The notes under the pieces were generated by a model. The model was not told the DNA's origin. It made no database searches and was given only the letters and a program-made list of their open reading frames with translations. This document shows, one piece after another, positions 1 through 7,738 of a stretch of DNA of 36,657 nt; the stretch's first letter is position 1; each line of letters begins with the position of its first letter. Position numbers and translations under genes: made by a program. The stretch lies in contig QAKZ01000091.1 of NCBI GenBank assembly GCA_003150175.1, positions 1 through 36,657 of the forward strand, read 5' to 3'. The stretch is from Coriobacteriia bacterium. Its GTDB lineage: Bacteria; Actinomycetota; Coriobacteriia; Coriobacteriales; Atopobiaceae.

Positions 1-75
1 TGCGGCTACATCGGCACGCAGTTCTGGAACCAGGGCCGCACCGAGGAGATCCGCGACCGCGTGCTGCACCTTTAG
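1..75 (+). CDS. nrdD: Anaerobic ribonucleoside-triphosphate reductase, C-terminal end (partial)
   Basis: Only the last 24 codons are present; the gene starts before the window and ends at TAG 73-75. The residues begin CGYIG and end RVLHL. The CGY(I/L)G element is the conserved glycyl-radical site near the C-terminus of class III (anaerobic) ribonucleotide reductases, in which the Gly after Cys carries the radical, and the FWNQGR stretch after it is typical of the Gram-positive form. The enzyme reduces ribonucleoside triphosphates to deoxynucleotides without oxygen. The call rests on this short tail alone, so the family is likely but the rest of the protein cannot be checked. Confidence 0.75.
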   Translation, partial: CGYIGTQFWNQGRTEEIRDRVLHL

Positions 76-95
76 GCTGCTTGTTTCGTGTGTAG

Positions 96-121
96 GGGCG
101 CCGCGGTCCCCCGCGGCGCCC
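96..121. other. GC-rich perfect stem-loop after nrdD
   Basis: An 11-bp perfect inverted repeat (GGGCGCCGCGG / CCGCGGCGCCC) with a TCCC loop lies 20 nt after the nrdD stop. It could act as a 3' mRNA stabiliser or a weak terminator, but no T-run follows on either strand, so it is not called an intrinsic terminator. Just downstream, TGGCAGAAT near 127-135 could be an extended -10 element for the next gene; no convincing -35 was seen. Confidence 0.4.
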
Positions 122-177
122 GTGACGTGGCAGAATACAGGATTGACTCAAAATCCGCCCGTGCTTTGGAGGAACGA

Positions 178-1848
178 ATGCCCGAGGCAATCCGCAAGGT
201 CAACGTCATTGGCCACCTCAACCCCGACACCGACAGCATCTGCTCGGCGATCGCCTACGCCTACTTCAAGAACAAGACCGGCGACACCACCATCTACGAG
301 GCCCGCCGCGCCGGCGCCGTCAACCGCGAGACCGCCTTCGCGCTCAAGCACTTCGGCTTCTCTGAGCCTCCGCTGATCACCTCCGTGACCCCGCAGATCA
401 AGGACACCGAGGTCCAGAAGCAGGCCGGCATCGACGCCGAGACCAGCCTCTTCGAGGCGTGGAACGTCATGCGCGACTCCAAGTGCGACACGCTCTCCAT
501 CACCGACGGCGACGACAACCTGCTCGGCCTCATCGCCACCAAGGACATCGCCAACGCGAACCTCGACATCTTCGACATCGAGGTCCTCGGCAACTCCAAG
601 ACCAAGTTCGCAAACATCGTGAGCACCCTCAACGGCGAGATGGTCCTCGGCGACCCCGAGGCTCGCGTCGAGGCCGGCAGCCTGCGCGTGGGCACCACCC
701 CCGAGATGATGGAGGACACCGTCAAGGCCGGCGACCTCGTACTCGTCACGAACCGCTACGAGACCCAGCAGTTCGCCGTGGGCGCCGGCGCGAGCTGCAT
801 CGTCGTCTGCTGCGGCGCGCACGTCTCGGCCCAGGTCAAGGAGTCGGCCGAGAGCCGCGGCTGCACCATCATCGCCACGCCCTACGACACCTACGCCGCC
901 GCGCGCCTGATCTGCATGTCCATCCCCGTCCGCGCGAAGATGATCCCCGAGAAGGCCACCATCAAGTTCAGCGTGAACACCGCCGTCGACGACGCGAAGA
1001 AGACCATCGCGAGCTCGCGCCACCGGTTCTTCCCCGTCATCGACGAGAACGGCAAGTACGTCGGCCTCGTCAACACCCCGAGCCTTCTCTCCGCGAAAAA
1101 GAAGCACGTCATCCTCGTCGACCACAACGAACGCAGCCAGGCGGTCGAGGGCCTCGAGCAGGCCGAGATCATGGAGATCATCGACCACCACCGCATCGGC
1201 TCCATCGAGACCGAGGCCCCCGCGCTCTTCCGCAACATGCCCGTCGGCTGCACGAGCACCATCATCTACCAGATGTACCAGGAGGCCGGCCTCGAGATCC
1301 CGCGCGATATCGCCGGCCTGATGCTCTCCGCCATCATGTCCGACACCCTCGCCTTCCGCTCCCCCACCTGCACCTCGATGGACGTCAACGCCGGCGAGGC
1401 CCTCGCGAAGATCTGCGGCGAGGACATCCCCAGCTACTCCGACGCGATGTTCGAGGCCGGCGCCGACCTCACCGGCCGCTCCGCCGACGAGGTCTTCCAC
1501 CAGGACTTCAAGGTCTTCTCGCGCGGCAACGTCAAGTTCGGCGTGGGCCAGGGTTCCTTCATGACCGAGAACTCCCGTAAGGCCGCCGAGAAGCTCGTCG
1601 GGCCTTACCTCAAGGAGGCCGCGGCCAACGAGGAGCTCCCGATGGTGTTCTACATGTTCACCGACGTGAAGAGCTCCACGACCGAGCTGCTCTACTTCGG
1701 CGAGGGCGCCGAGGACGTCATCCACCGCGCCTGGGGCGTCGACGTCAAGGACGGCATGGCCGTGCTCCCCGGCGTCGTCTCCCGCAAGAAGCAGATGGTG
1801 CCGCCGCTCATGGCCACCTTCCAGAAGATCCAGGAGGAGCAGGACTAG
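178..1848 (+). CDS. ppaC: Manganese-dependent inorganic pyrophosphatase with CBS and DRTGG regulatory domains
   Basis: This 556-residue cytoplasmic enzyme hydrolyses pyrophosphate to phosphate. The N-terminal DHH domain carries GHLNPDTDS (residues 12-20), giving the His/Asp metal ligands of family II pyrophosphatases. It is interrupted at about residues 70-305 by a CBS motif, a DRTGG-like domain and a second CBS motif. The catalytic part then resumes with VDHNER and IIDHHRIG, and a DHHA2 domain closes the protein. Ordinary family II enzymes are about 310 residues; the extra length is the regulatory insert, which in studied homologues binds adenine nucleotides and, with DRTGG, diadenosine polyphosphates. 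The reading frame is open from 88, but ATG 178 is chosen because GGAGGA precedes it and the DHH motif begins soon after. Its stop overlaps the next gene's start. Confidence 0.93.
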   Translation: MPEAIRKVNVIGHLNPDTDSICSAIAYAYFKNKTGDTTIYEARRAGAVNRETAFALKHFGFSEPPLITSVTPQIKDTEVQKQAGIDAETSLFEAWNVMRDSKCDTLSITDGDDNLLGLIATKDIANANLDIFDIEVLGNSKTKFANIVSTLNGEMVLGDPEARVEAGSLRVGTTPEMMEDTVKAGDLVLVTNRYETQQFAVGAGASCIVVCCGAHVSAQVKESAESRGCTIIATPYDTYAAARLICMSIPVRAKMIPEKATIKFSVNTAVDDAKKTIASSRHRFFPVIDENGKYVGLVNTPSLLSAKKKHVILVDHNERSQAVEGLEQAEIMEIIDHHRIGSIETEAPALFRNMPVGCTSTIIYQMYQEAGLEIPRDIAGLMLSAIMSDTLAFRSPTCTSMDVNAGEALAKICGEDIPSYSDAMFEAGADLTGRSADEVFHQDFKVFSRGNVKFGVGQGSFMTENSRKAAEKLVGPYLKEAAANEELPMVFYMFTDVKSSTTELLYFGEGAEDVIHRAWGVDVKDGMAVLPGVVSRKKQMVPPLMATFQKIQEEQD

Positions 1849-2516
1849 TGCCCGAGCGCCCCACACGGCCGGCTCCTGACTCGCGCGTCTCCGCCTCGGG
1901 GGCGCGCGAGTCCCATTTTCTGGCCATTCTCTCCCGCATGAAGTACATCGAGCGCTGGGCCCTCATGAGAAGCTCGCGCCCGGAGAACCTGAGCGAGCAC
2001 GCGATCGACGTGGCGCTCATCGCGCACATGCTGGCGACGCTCGGCCGGGTCCGGCACGGGCGCGACCTCGACGCGGACCGTGCGGCGGTACTCGGGCTCT
2101 TCCACGACGCGAGCGAGATCATCACGGGCGACATGCCGACCCCGGTGAAGTACCACGACCCCGCGATCCGCGACGCGTACAAGGCCGTCGAGGCGGGGGC
2201 GGAGGCGCGGCTGCTGGGGACGCTGCCCGAGGACCTGCGCGGGGCGTACGCCGGGTACTTCTCGCCTGCTGCGGGAGAAGGACTCGCCGAGGCGGAAGGC
2301 GACGCGTACCTGCGGCGCCTGGTGAAGGCGGCGGACAAGCTCTCGGCGCTGATCAAGTGCATCGACGAGCGGCGCGCCGGCAATACTGAGTTCGCGAGCG
2401 CCGAGGCGACCTGCCGCGCCGCGGTGGACGACCTCGCCGCTGAGCTCCCCGAGGTCGCCGACCTCGTGGCCGAGTTTCTGCCCAGCTACGGCTCGACCCT
2501 CGACGACCTCCTCTGA
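1848..2516 (+). CDS. yfbR: YfbR-like HD-domain 5'-deoxynucleotidase
   Basis: The protein has 222 residues. The family removes phosphate from deoxyribonucleoside 5'-monophosphates. Visible signatures are ESHFLAILSR, corresponding to the SHFF start region of E. coli YfbR, then ENLSEH (first metal His), LFHDASEIITGDMPTP (the HD pair plus the Glu/Asp of the family) and AADKLSALIKC. The start is GTG 1848, overlapping the pyrophosphatase stop by one base (TAGTG), with AGGAGGAG in ideal position. ATG 1938 would remove the conserved SHFL segment, so it is less likely. The first 20 residues are an unconserved Pro/Arg-rich extension. The overlap suggests translational coupling with ppaC, giving a small nucleotide/pyrophosphate housekeeping operon. 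Confidence 0.85.
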   Translation: MPERPTRPAPDSRVSASGARESHFLAILSRMKYIERWALMRSSRPENLSEHAIDVALIAHMLATLGRVRHGRDLDADRAAVLGLFHDASEIITGDMPTPVKYHDPAIRDAYKAVEAGAEARLLGTLPEDLRGAYAGYFSPAAGEGLAEAEGDAYLRRLVKAADKLSALIKCIDERRAGNTEFASAEATCRAAVDDLAAELPEVADLVAEFLPSYGSTLDDLL

Positions 2517-2646
2517 CCAACACTGGGTGACAGTCATTGGCTGCAGCTTTCTGGGACACCCATCATTCGGTGCCACCCATCAGCCAATGACTGTCACCCA
2601 GTGTTGGGTGTCCCAGGAAGTTGCACGTAATGACTGTCGCCCAGTG
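2517..2646. repeat. Cluster of a 39-nt dispersed repeat including a 27-bp perfect inverted repeat
   Basis: Three copies or part-copies of one unit lie between yfbR and trmB. Copy A is on plus at 2521-2559, starting CACTGGGTGACAGTCATTG and ending CTGGGACAC. Copy B is a half copy on minus at about 2581-2603. Copy C is on minus at 2608-2646. The segments 2517-2543 and 2581-2607 are perfect 27-bp inverted repeats around a 37-nt loop. Two more copies of the unit lie at 19856-19937. No protein-coding role is apparent. It resembles a REP/MITE-type dispersed element, but no terminal duplication or mobilising gene was seen. Confidence 0.85.
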
Positions 2647-2681
2647 AGGGTTTTGGACCACGGATTCACGCAAGGAGTGCC

Positions 2682-3518
2682 ATGCACGGAATGCACGCGC
2701 GGCTGCCCAAACACTTCGTCCTCGAGGAGCGCCTCGAGCGGTACCGCGACTACATCGAGCCCGACCCTTACACATGGGCAGGCCGCTGGGCCGCCGCCTG
2801 CGCGCCCGTCGGATCCGAGCCGTTCCGTGAGGTCCGGCTCGACCTCGGCTGCGGGAAGGGCTCCTTCACCGTCGAGGCGGCGCGGCGCGAGCCCGACGTG
2901 CTCTTTGTCGGCATGGACTCGGAGCCCGTCTGCATCGCCTACGCCGCGCAGCACGGCTTCGAGTCCGAATTGCCGAACGTCGTCTTCGTCCCCGGCACCG
3001 GCATGCGCATCCGCGAGATGTTCTCCCCTGCCGAGCTGGGCGTCATTTACCTGAACTTCCCCACGCCGTTCCCTCGCAAGCGCGACTCCGCGGGCCGGCT
3101 CGTCAACCTCGAGCGCCTCATGGACTACCGAGAAGTGCTCGCACCCGGAGGCGAGGTCCGCCTGCGCACCGACAGCCAGCCGCTCTTCGACTTCGCGCTC
3201 ACGCAGATTCCCCTCGCCGGCTACGAGCTCACCTGGCAAAGCCGGGACGCCCGTGCCGAGCACCCCGACGACCCCATGAGCGAGTACGAGATCCGCCTCG
3301 GCGCGCAGGGCGCCCGCGTGAACTCCTACGTCGCCGTTCCCGGACCCGCGCCAAAGAACCCCGTGCAGACCGCCGAGATGAGCCTCGCGGCCTACATCCC
3401 CGCCGACCTCAGCAGCTTCGACGGCTACGCGCCCCACGGCATGCAGGGCACCATCGAGAATCTGCGCAACCGCGCCGCCAAGGACGGCGGCGACTGGAGC
3501 CGCGGCATCACGCTGTAG
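2682..3518 (+). CDS. trmB: TrmB-like tRNA (guanine-N7)-methyltransferase
   Basis: This 278-residue S-adenosylmethionine methyltransferase is expected to make m7G46 in the tRNA variable loop. Motif I is LDLGCGKG (residues 53-60), followed by VGMDSEP for the acidic SAM-ribose region. The family hallmark region is present as YLNFPTPFPRKRD (about 123-135), and the C-terminal SEYEIR resembles the TEYE element of TrmB. The usual NF(S/P)DPWPKKRH motif is altered: the Asp of DPW is Thr here and Trp is Phe. That Asp is generally invariant, so activity or substrate may differ. ATG 2682 follows AAGGAG; a second Met is three codons later. The last 60 residues are longer than in typical TrmB (about 215 residues). 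It ends 4 nt from the convergent diesterase gene. Confidence 0.75.
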   Translation: MHGMHARLPKHFVLEERLERYRDYIEPDPYTWAGRWAAACAPVGSEPFREVRLDLGCGKGSFTVEAARREPDVLFVGMDSEPVCIAYAAQHGFESELPNVVFVPGTGMRIREMFSPAELGVIYLNFPTPFPRKRDSAGRLVNLERLMDYREVLAPGGEVRLRTDSQPLFDFALTQIPLAGYELTWQSRDARAEHPDDPMSEYEIRLGAQGARVNSYVAVPGPAPKNPVQTAEMSLAAYIPADLSSFDGYAPHGMQGTIENLRNRAAKDGGDWSRGITL

Positions 3519-3522
3519 GGCC

Positions 3523-4392
3523 CTACGCCGGCAAGAAGCCCTCGAAGATCGGCACTGCGCCGGCGGCCTCGGCCGCCGCGAGCTCGCGCTCGCTGCGCAG
3601 CGTCCATGCCACGAGATGCGCTCCCAGAAGCCCGCAGCTCAGACGCACCGCCGGATTGTCGCAGTCGGAGAACTTGTACGCCACGAAGTCGGGCCTCGCC
3701 GCCGCGTTGCCCAGAAGCGCCGTGCCGCCGACGCGCACGTACAGCGGCCGGTCCGCGTCGGGCCAGAAGTTCTCCGCGAGCTGGCCGCGGATCACCTCGG
3801 GACGATGGCGGCGCATCCACGCGACCGCGCGCGGGTCGAAGCTCTCGACGCAATAACGCACCAGGTGGTCGTCGAGGCAGCGCATGGCGCGCTCGCAGAG
3901 CTCGGCGTGGTTGTCGTCGAGCGTCTTTAGCTCAACGATCACGGGCGCCGGCAGCTCGGACTCGCCGGTGGGGTCGCAGTCGAAGACACTGAGCGCCTCG
4001 CTGAACGTCGGGATCTGCTCATCGGTCCCCGCGAGTCGACATTCCAGCAGCTCAGACAAGGTCATGCGCTCCACGATACCCTCCCGGCCGCACATGCGCC
4101 GGATGTCCGAGTCGTGGATGACGACGAGCTCGCCGTCGGCGGTCAGGTGGATGTCGAGCTCCACGCCGAAACCGTGCTCGCGGGCACGCAAGAACGCGGC
4201 CATCGAGTTCTCGGGCGCGCCCTCGCCGTGCAGGCCGCGGTGCGCGTAACGGTATCGGGCGATCTCGCGCCACTGCTGGTCGATCACGGGGTCTCCGTGG
4301 CGCGGCGCCAGGACGGCGCAGGCCGCGCCCGTCACCGCGACGGCGGATCCGGCCGCGACGGCGAGCGCCCCGGCGAGCTTCTTTGCGTTCAT
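3523..4392 (-). CDS. Membrane-anchored glycerophosphodiester phosphodiesterase
   Basis: This 289-residue protein is of the GDPD family, which cleaves glycerophosphodiesters to glycerol 3-phosphate and an alcohol. An N-terminal hydrophobic segment (about residues 6-29, Ala/Val-rich) suggests a membrane anchor or signal peptide, so the enzyme probably faces outside. The GDPD core shows YAHRGLHGEG (His51, Arg52), ENSMAAF (Glu61, Asn62), VELDIH (Glu78, Asp80) and HD (His93), the family's catalytic and metal-binding set. The C-terminal AWTLRSERE fits the end of the barrel. ATG 4392 is preceded by GGAGG; the frame stays open upstream without a better start. It is transcribed away from the AEC permease gene, with 243 nt between the two starts. 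Confidence 0.88.
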   Translation of the reverse strand: MNAKKLAGALAVAAGSAVAVTGAACAVLAPRHGDPVIDQQWREIARYRYAHRGLHGEGAPENSMAAFLRAREHGFGVELDIHLTADGELVVIHDSDIRRMCGREGIVERMTLSELLECRLAGTDEQIPTFSEALSVFDCDPTGESELPAPVIVELKTLDDNHAELCERAMRCLDDHLVRYCVESFDPRAVAWMRRHRPEVIRGQLAENFWPDADRPLYVRVGGTALLGNAAARPDFVAYKFSDCDNPAVRLSCGLLGAHLVAWTLRSERELAAAEAAGAVPIFEGFLPA

Positions 4393-4635
4393 ATCTATGC
4401 CTCCAATGGCGAGCCGGGCAAGAAGCCCCTCTTGCCATCGCACGAGTGTTTTTGAGCAGAAACTAGTATGCCACGTGTCCCGCGCCGGCATCCGAGGCAG
4501 TCCTTGAACGGCTGCGCGGGTCGGCGGACCTCGGCCAAAAGGCACCGCCGGCACGTTACAGCTTGTCGCCGAGAGTCGGCGCGCGGCGCGGCGCGGCTAC
4601 CATGGGCTTGTCGAACAGAAAGAAGCGCCCGCCCC
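4393..4635. other. Divergent intergenic region
   Basis: This 243-nt region separates the diesterase (minus) from the AEC permease (plus) and must hold promoters for both. CATACT on minus near 4467-4472 could be a -10 for the diesterase, but no good -35 accompanies it. No clear operator, terminator or RNA structure was recognised. Confidence 0.35.
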
Positions 4636-5619
4636 ATGGAATTCACGCACGTTATCAACCAGATGCTCGTCCTTTGCGTCCCCATCCTCGTCGGATACCT
4701 CGCCGCCAGGCTCGGCTACCTCGATGAGGACCTGAACACCAAGCTCTCGCGGCTCATCGTGAACATCGCCCTGCCTTGCCTCGTCGTGGGCTCCGCGTTC
4801 GGCGCCGACGGCCTGCCGGACGCGCCCGTCGTCCTCGAGCTCATGTTCTACTCGGCCATCGGCTACGCCATCGCCTACCTGCTCGCCCTCGCGATCCCGG
4901 CGCTCATGCGCTCCTCCGCCGCCGAGCGCGGCATCTACCGGTTCGTCGTCGTGTTCGGAAACGTCGGCTTCATCGGCTACCCCGTGCTCTCGGCCATCTA
5001 CGGTCCGCGTGCCGTGCTCTACGCCGCCATCGCCGCGATCCCGGAGTCGCTCATCCTCTACAGCGCGGGCGAGCAGATGATCCGCGACAGCGCCGCGCTC
5101 CGGGCAGCGGACGGCACGGCAGCAGGCACGGCCGGAGGCGACTCCGAGCTCGCGTGGGGACAGAAGATCGTCTCGTTCCTCAAGAGCTGCGTGAACCCGA
5201 CCTTCATCGCGAGCCTCGTACTTGTCGCGCTCGTGCTCCTGCGCGTGGACAACCTCGGCTTTCTTGGCAGCGGCATGCAGGTCGTCGGCAACCTGACCAC
5301 GCCCGCGGCGCTGCTGGTCACGGGCGGGACGCTCGCCGGCTACGAGCCCGTGTCGATGCTCTCCAACTGGCGTGCCTACGTCGCCGCCATCGCCCGCCTG
5401 CTCATTGTGCCCGTGGCGATGCTCCTCGTCCTGCGGCCGCTCATCGCCGACGATTTCGTTCGCGGGGTCGTCGTCATCGGCGCCGCGATGCCGGTGGCCA
5501 GCGTCGGCGTGCTCTTCTGCCTCGCGTACGGCGCGGACACCAAGCCGATGATGCAGTCGACCTTCGTCGCGATCATCGCGTCGGTCATCTCCATCCCGCT
5601 GCTCGCGCTCATCGTGTAG
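4636..5619 (+). CDS. AEC (auxin efflux carrier) family permease
   Basis: This 327-residue integral membrane protein has about ten hydrophobic segments in two five-helix halves separated by a hydrophilic loop at about residues 145-180. The start (MEFTHVINQMLVLCVPILVGYLA) and the helix with RLIVNIALPCLVV are typical of AEC carriers, as is the later PVASVGVLFCLAYG. Members export or import small organic acids such as malate or malonate; the substrate here cannot be read from sequence. The start is ATG 4636, with only a weak AGAAAGAAG ribosome site. Codons upstream stay open to 4468 but are Arg-rich and look non-coding. No operon partner is evident. Confidence 0.85.
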   Translation: MEFTHVINQMLVLCVPILVGYLAARLGYLDEDLNTKLSRLIVNIALPCLVVGSAFGADGLPDAPVVLELMFYSAIGYAIAYLLALAIPALMRSSAAERGIYRFVVVFGNVGFIGYPVLSAIYGPRAVLYAAIAAIPESLILYSAGEQMIRDSAALRAADGTAAGTAGGDSELAWGQKIVSFLKSCVNPTFIASLVLVALVLLRVDNLGFLGSGMQVVGNLTTPAALLVTGGTLAGYEPVSMLSNWRAYVAAIARLLIVPVAMLLVLRPLIADDFVRGVVVIGAAMPVASVGVLFCLAYGADTKPMMQSTFVAIIASVISIPLLALIV

Positions 5620-5749
5620 CTGGGGACGCGCCCGCCTGCCGACGTGGACGCGTCTCCGCGCCGATTGGGTAGTAAGCTAAAGAGTCGAAAAACAGCGCGC
5701 GACGAGCCGGGCGGCCCGCCGCGCTTCTTCCCGCGCGAAAGGCCCGAAC

Positions 5750-7723
5750 ATGACACAAATAAAGCCTGGCCACCGCCTGTACCTGTACCGACTATTTGCC
5801 CGCGAGCTCGGGGTTGGCAAGCAGACCGCCCTCTCACGCGCCGCCGAGGTCCTCGAGGCCGATGGACTCGACCCCGCCGACCTCGGGTTCGTTGACGCGC
5901 GCTCGCTCTTTGAGGCGCTCGGCGAGTGCGTGAAGCTCACCGTCTTCAAGAAGGGCGCCATCTTTGTGACGGTCCTCGCGAACGAGGAGTACGATCAGGC
6001 GCTCGCGCGCGCCCAGAAGAACAGCGGCAAGTCGGCGGCCACGAAGTCGTTCAAGCGCCAGCGCGGCGTGAAGAACGTCAAGCCGCAGAAACCCAAGCAC
6101 ATCGAGAAGAAGAAGCCCGCGCCGGAGCCCGCCGCCGATTCCGAGCCGGTGCCCACGTCCGCGGAGGAGACCGCACCGACGGACAAGCGGATAGTCGCCG
6201 AGGCCGTTACAGAGGCCGAGGCTGCCGCAGATGCTGAGGTTGATGCCGCTACCGAGTCAGTTATCGACGATGTGGTCAACACCGGCATCGAGTTCGTCTT
6301 CGAGACCGATGCCGCCGCCAACACTGAGGTCGCCGCCGAGCCTGATCCCGAGGCGATTCAGGAGCCCGGCGCAGCTCGGGAGCAGGAACCCGAGAGCGTG
6401 GCCGCGCAAAAGGCCGCAGCCCCGCAGCAACACGAGGCGAAGCCCGCCCCCGTGATCGACCCGGAGCCCCCGATCAAGTTCACCATCACCTACACCCCTG
6501 AGCCGGTCGAGGACGAGCCCGTAGACGCCGAGCCGATCGGGGCCGAGCCTGCCCTAGCGGAGCCCGTCCAAGCGGCACCCGAGCCAGTCGAGCCGGCGCC
6601 CGAGTCCACCCGCGATTCCGACCCCGAGCCCACGGCGAAGCTCGGCCCCGCGGCACAGGGCCCGTCTGGGGCGCAGTCACAGTCTCGGATGACCGCACCT
6701 GCTTCCGCGCCGACGCCCGCGCCCGCCCCGAAGCCGGCACCCGCGCCGAGCCCGCGCCCTGCTCGCCCCGCGAACGACCTGCCGCAGGATTTCTATGCCG
6801 ACGTCTGCGTCACGGATGAGCCCCTCTCGGCGCTCTATCAGGTGCTGCCGCTTGACGTCGACCCCGTGGCCACACTCGAGGAGGACTTCAGGATCGCTCG
6901 GTCCACCGGTGCCCTCGAGGGCACGCGCAGCGAGGTCAAGTTCCCCATGCGTTTCCAGCGCCGCGACGGCTCGCCCGTCATGGTCACGCTGCGCCGCCGC
7001 GCGAGGTCGGTCGCGGGCAAGCACTGGTCGCTCGCGGACGTTGCCGTCGACGCGCCGGAAGAGGTCGGCATGGGCGCGCTCGAGCGCAAGCCGGCCGGCC
7101 CCTGGGCGGCGTTCGCCGACAAGGCCCAGCTCAAGGAGGCGCAGAGCCCCGAAGCGGAGCTCGCCCAGTTCGCCGTGCTCGGCTCGTGGGACAAGCTCCT
7201 CGAGGAGCTGGCCGCCCTCGCCGCGCCCGAGGACTGGGGGAAGGGCCGCGCCGCCCTGCGCGAGTACCTCGCCATGAGGTATCGCCGCGTCGCGCGCCAG
7301 CACCTCGTCGCCATGACCGACGACGGCTCGTCGGCCGCCTTCGACACGGGCCTGCTCACGGCCGACGGCGAGCCCATCGCAGCCGTCCTCGAGCCGCACG
7401 ACGGGGACATCCTCTGGGAGCTCACCTGCTTCTCGGTGAACGCGCAGGCTCGGCCGGCGACGTGGCCGCAGATGCCGGCGACGGACCAGATCGCCCAGGA
7501 GCTCCTGGCCACCGACGACCCGTCGCTCCGCCGCACGGCCGCGCGTGTCGTGCGCGACCCCCGCGCAGCCACACAGGCCTACGATGCCGTGAACGATGCC
7601 GTCTACGTGCTCGTCCCTAAGGGCAGCGGCGCCTACGCGCTCGGTCACGGGCCCGTCGGCCTCTCCGATGCCCGCATCTGCGCCCGCGCGATCAGCGCCG
7701 ATCAGCCAGCCTGGCTCCGATAG
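5750..7723 (+). CDS. Multidomain protein with C-terminal DUF3825-type domain, function unknown
   Basis: The protein has 657 residues. An N-terminal folded domain of about 85 residues begins with a helical stretch (LYRLFARELGVGKQTALSRA) and ends in a short strand region (KLTVFKKGAIFVTV). A basic patch (about 95-125) with many Lys/Arg follows. Next comes a very long acidic and Ala/Pro/Glu-rich linker (about 125-345), ending in Pro-Ala repeats. The C-terminal third contains AQFAVLGSWDKLLEELAALA, EDWGKG and FDTGLLT, which resemble the DUF3825 family found next to RNA-binding-like domains. No signal peptide or membrane segment is visible, so it is probably cytoplasmic. ATG 5750 follows AAAGG. It stands alone, convergent with the activase gene 15 nt away. 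The role is unknown; an RNA-associated role is a guess from the basic patch and domain company. Confidence 0.7.
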   Translation: MTQIKPGHRLYLYRLFARELGVGKQTALSRAAEVLEADGLDPADLGFVDARSLFEALGECVKLTVFKKGAIFVTVLANEEYDQALARAQKNSGKSAATKSFKRQRGVKNVKPQKPKHIEKKKPAPEPAADSEPVPTSAEETAPTDKRIVAEAVTEAEAAADAEVDAATESVIDDVVNTGIEFVFETDAAANTEVAAEPDPEAIQEPGAAREQEPESVAAQKAAAPQQHEAKPAPVIDPEPPIKFTITYTPEPVEDEPVDAEPIGAEPALAEPVQAAPEPVEPAPESTRDSDPEPTAKLGPAAQGPSGAQSQSRMTAPASAPTPAPAPKPAPAPSPRPARPANDLPQDFYADVCVTDEPLSALYQVLPLDVDPVATLEEDFRIARSTGALEGTRSEVKFPMRFQRRDGSPVMVTLRRRARSVAGKHWSLADVAVDAPEEVGMGALERKPAGPWAAFADKAQLKEAQSPEAELAQFAVLGSWDKLLEELAALAAPEDWGKGRAALREYLAMRYRRVARQHLVAMTDDGSSAAFDTGLLTADGEPIAAVLEPHDGDILWELTCFSVNAQARPATWPQMPATDQIAQELLATDDPSLRRTAARVVRDPRAATQAYDAVNDAVYVLVPKGSGAYALGHGPVGLSDARICARAISADQPAWLR

Positions 7724-7738
7724 ACGCCCCGAGCAAGC

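Noticed and set aside
148..1866. 572-codon open frame antisense to the pyrophosphatase
   Set aside because: Its translation is Gly/Ala/Val/Asp/Leu-rich with no family motif; it is the usual long shadow frame of a GC-rich gene with strong codon bias.
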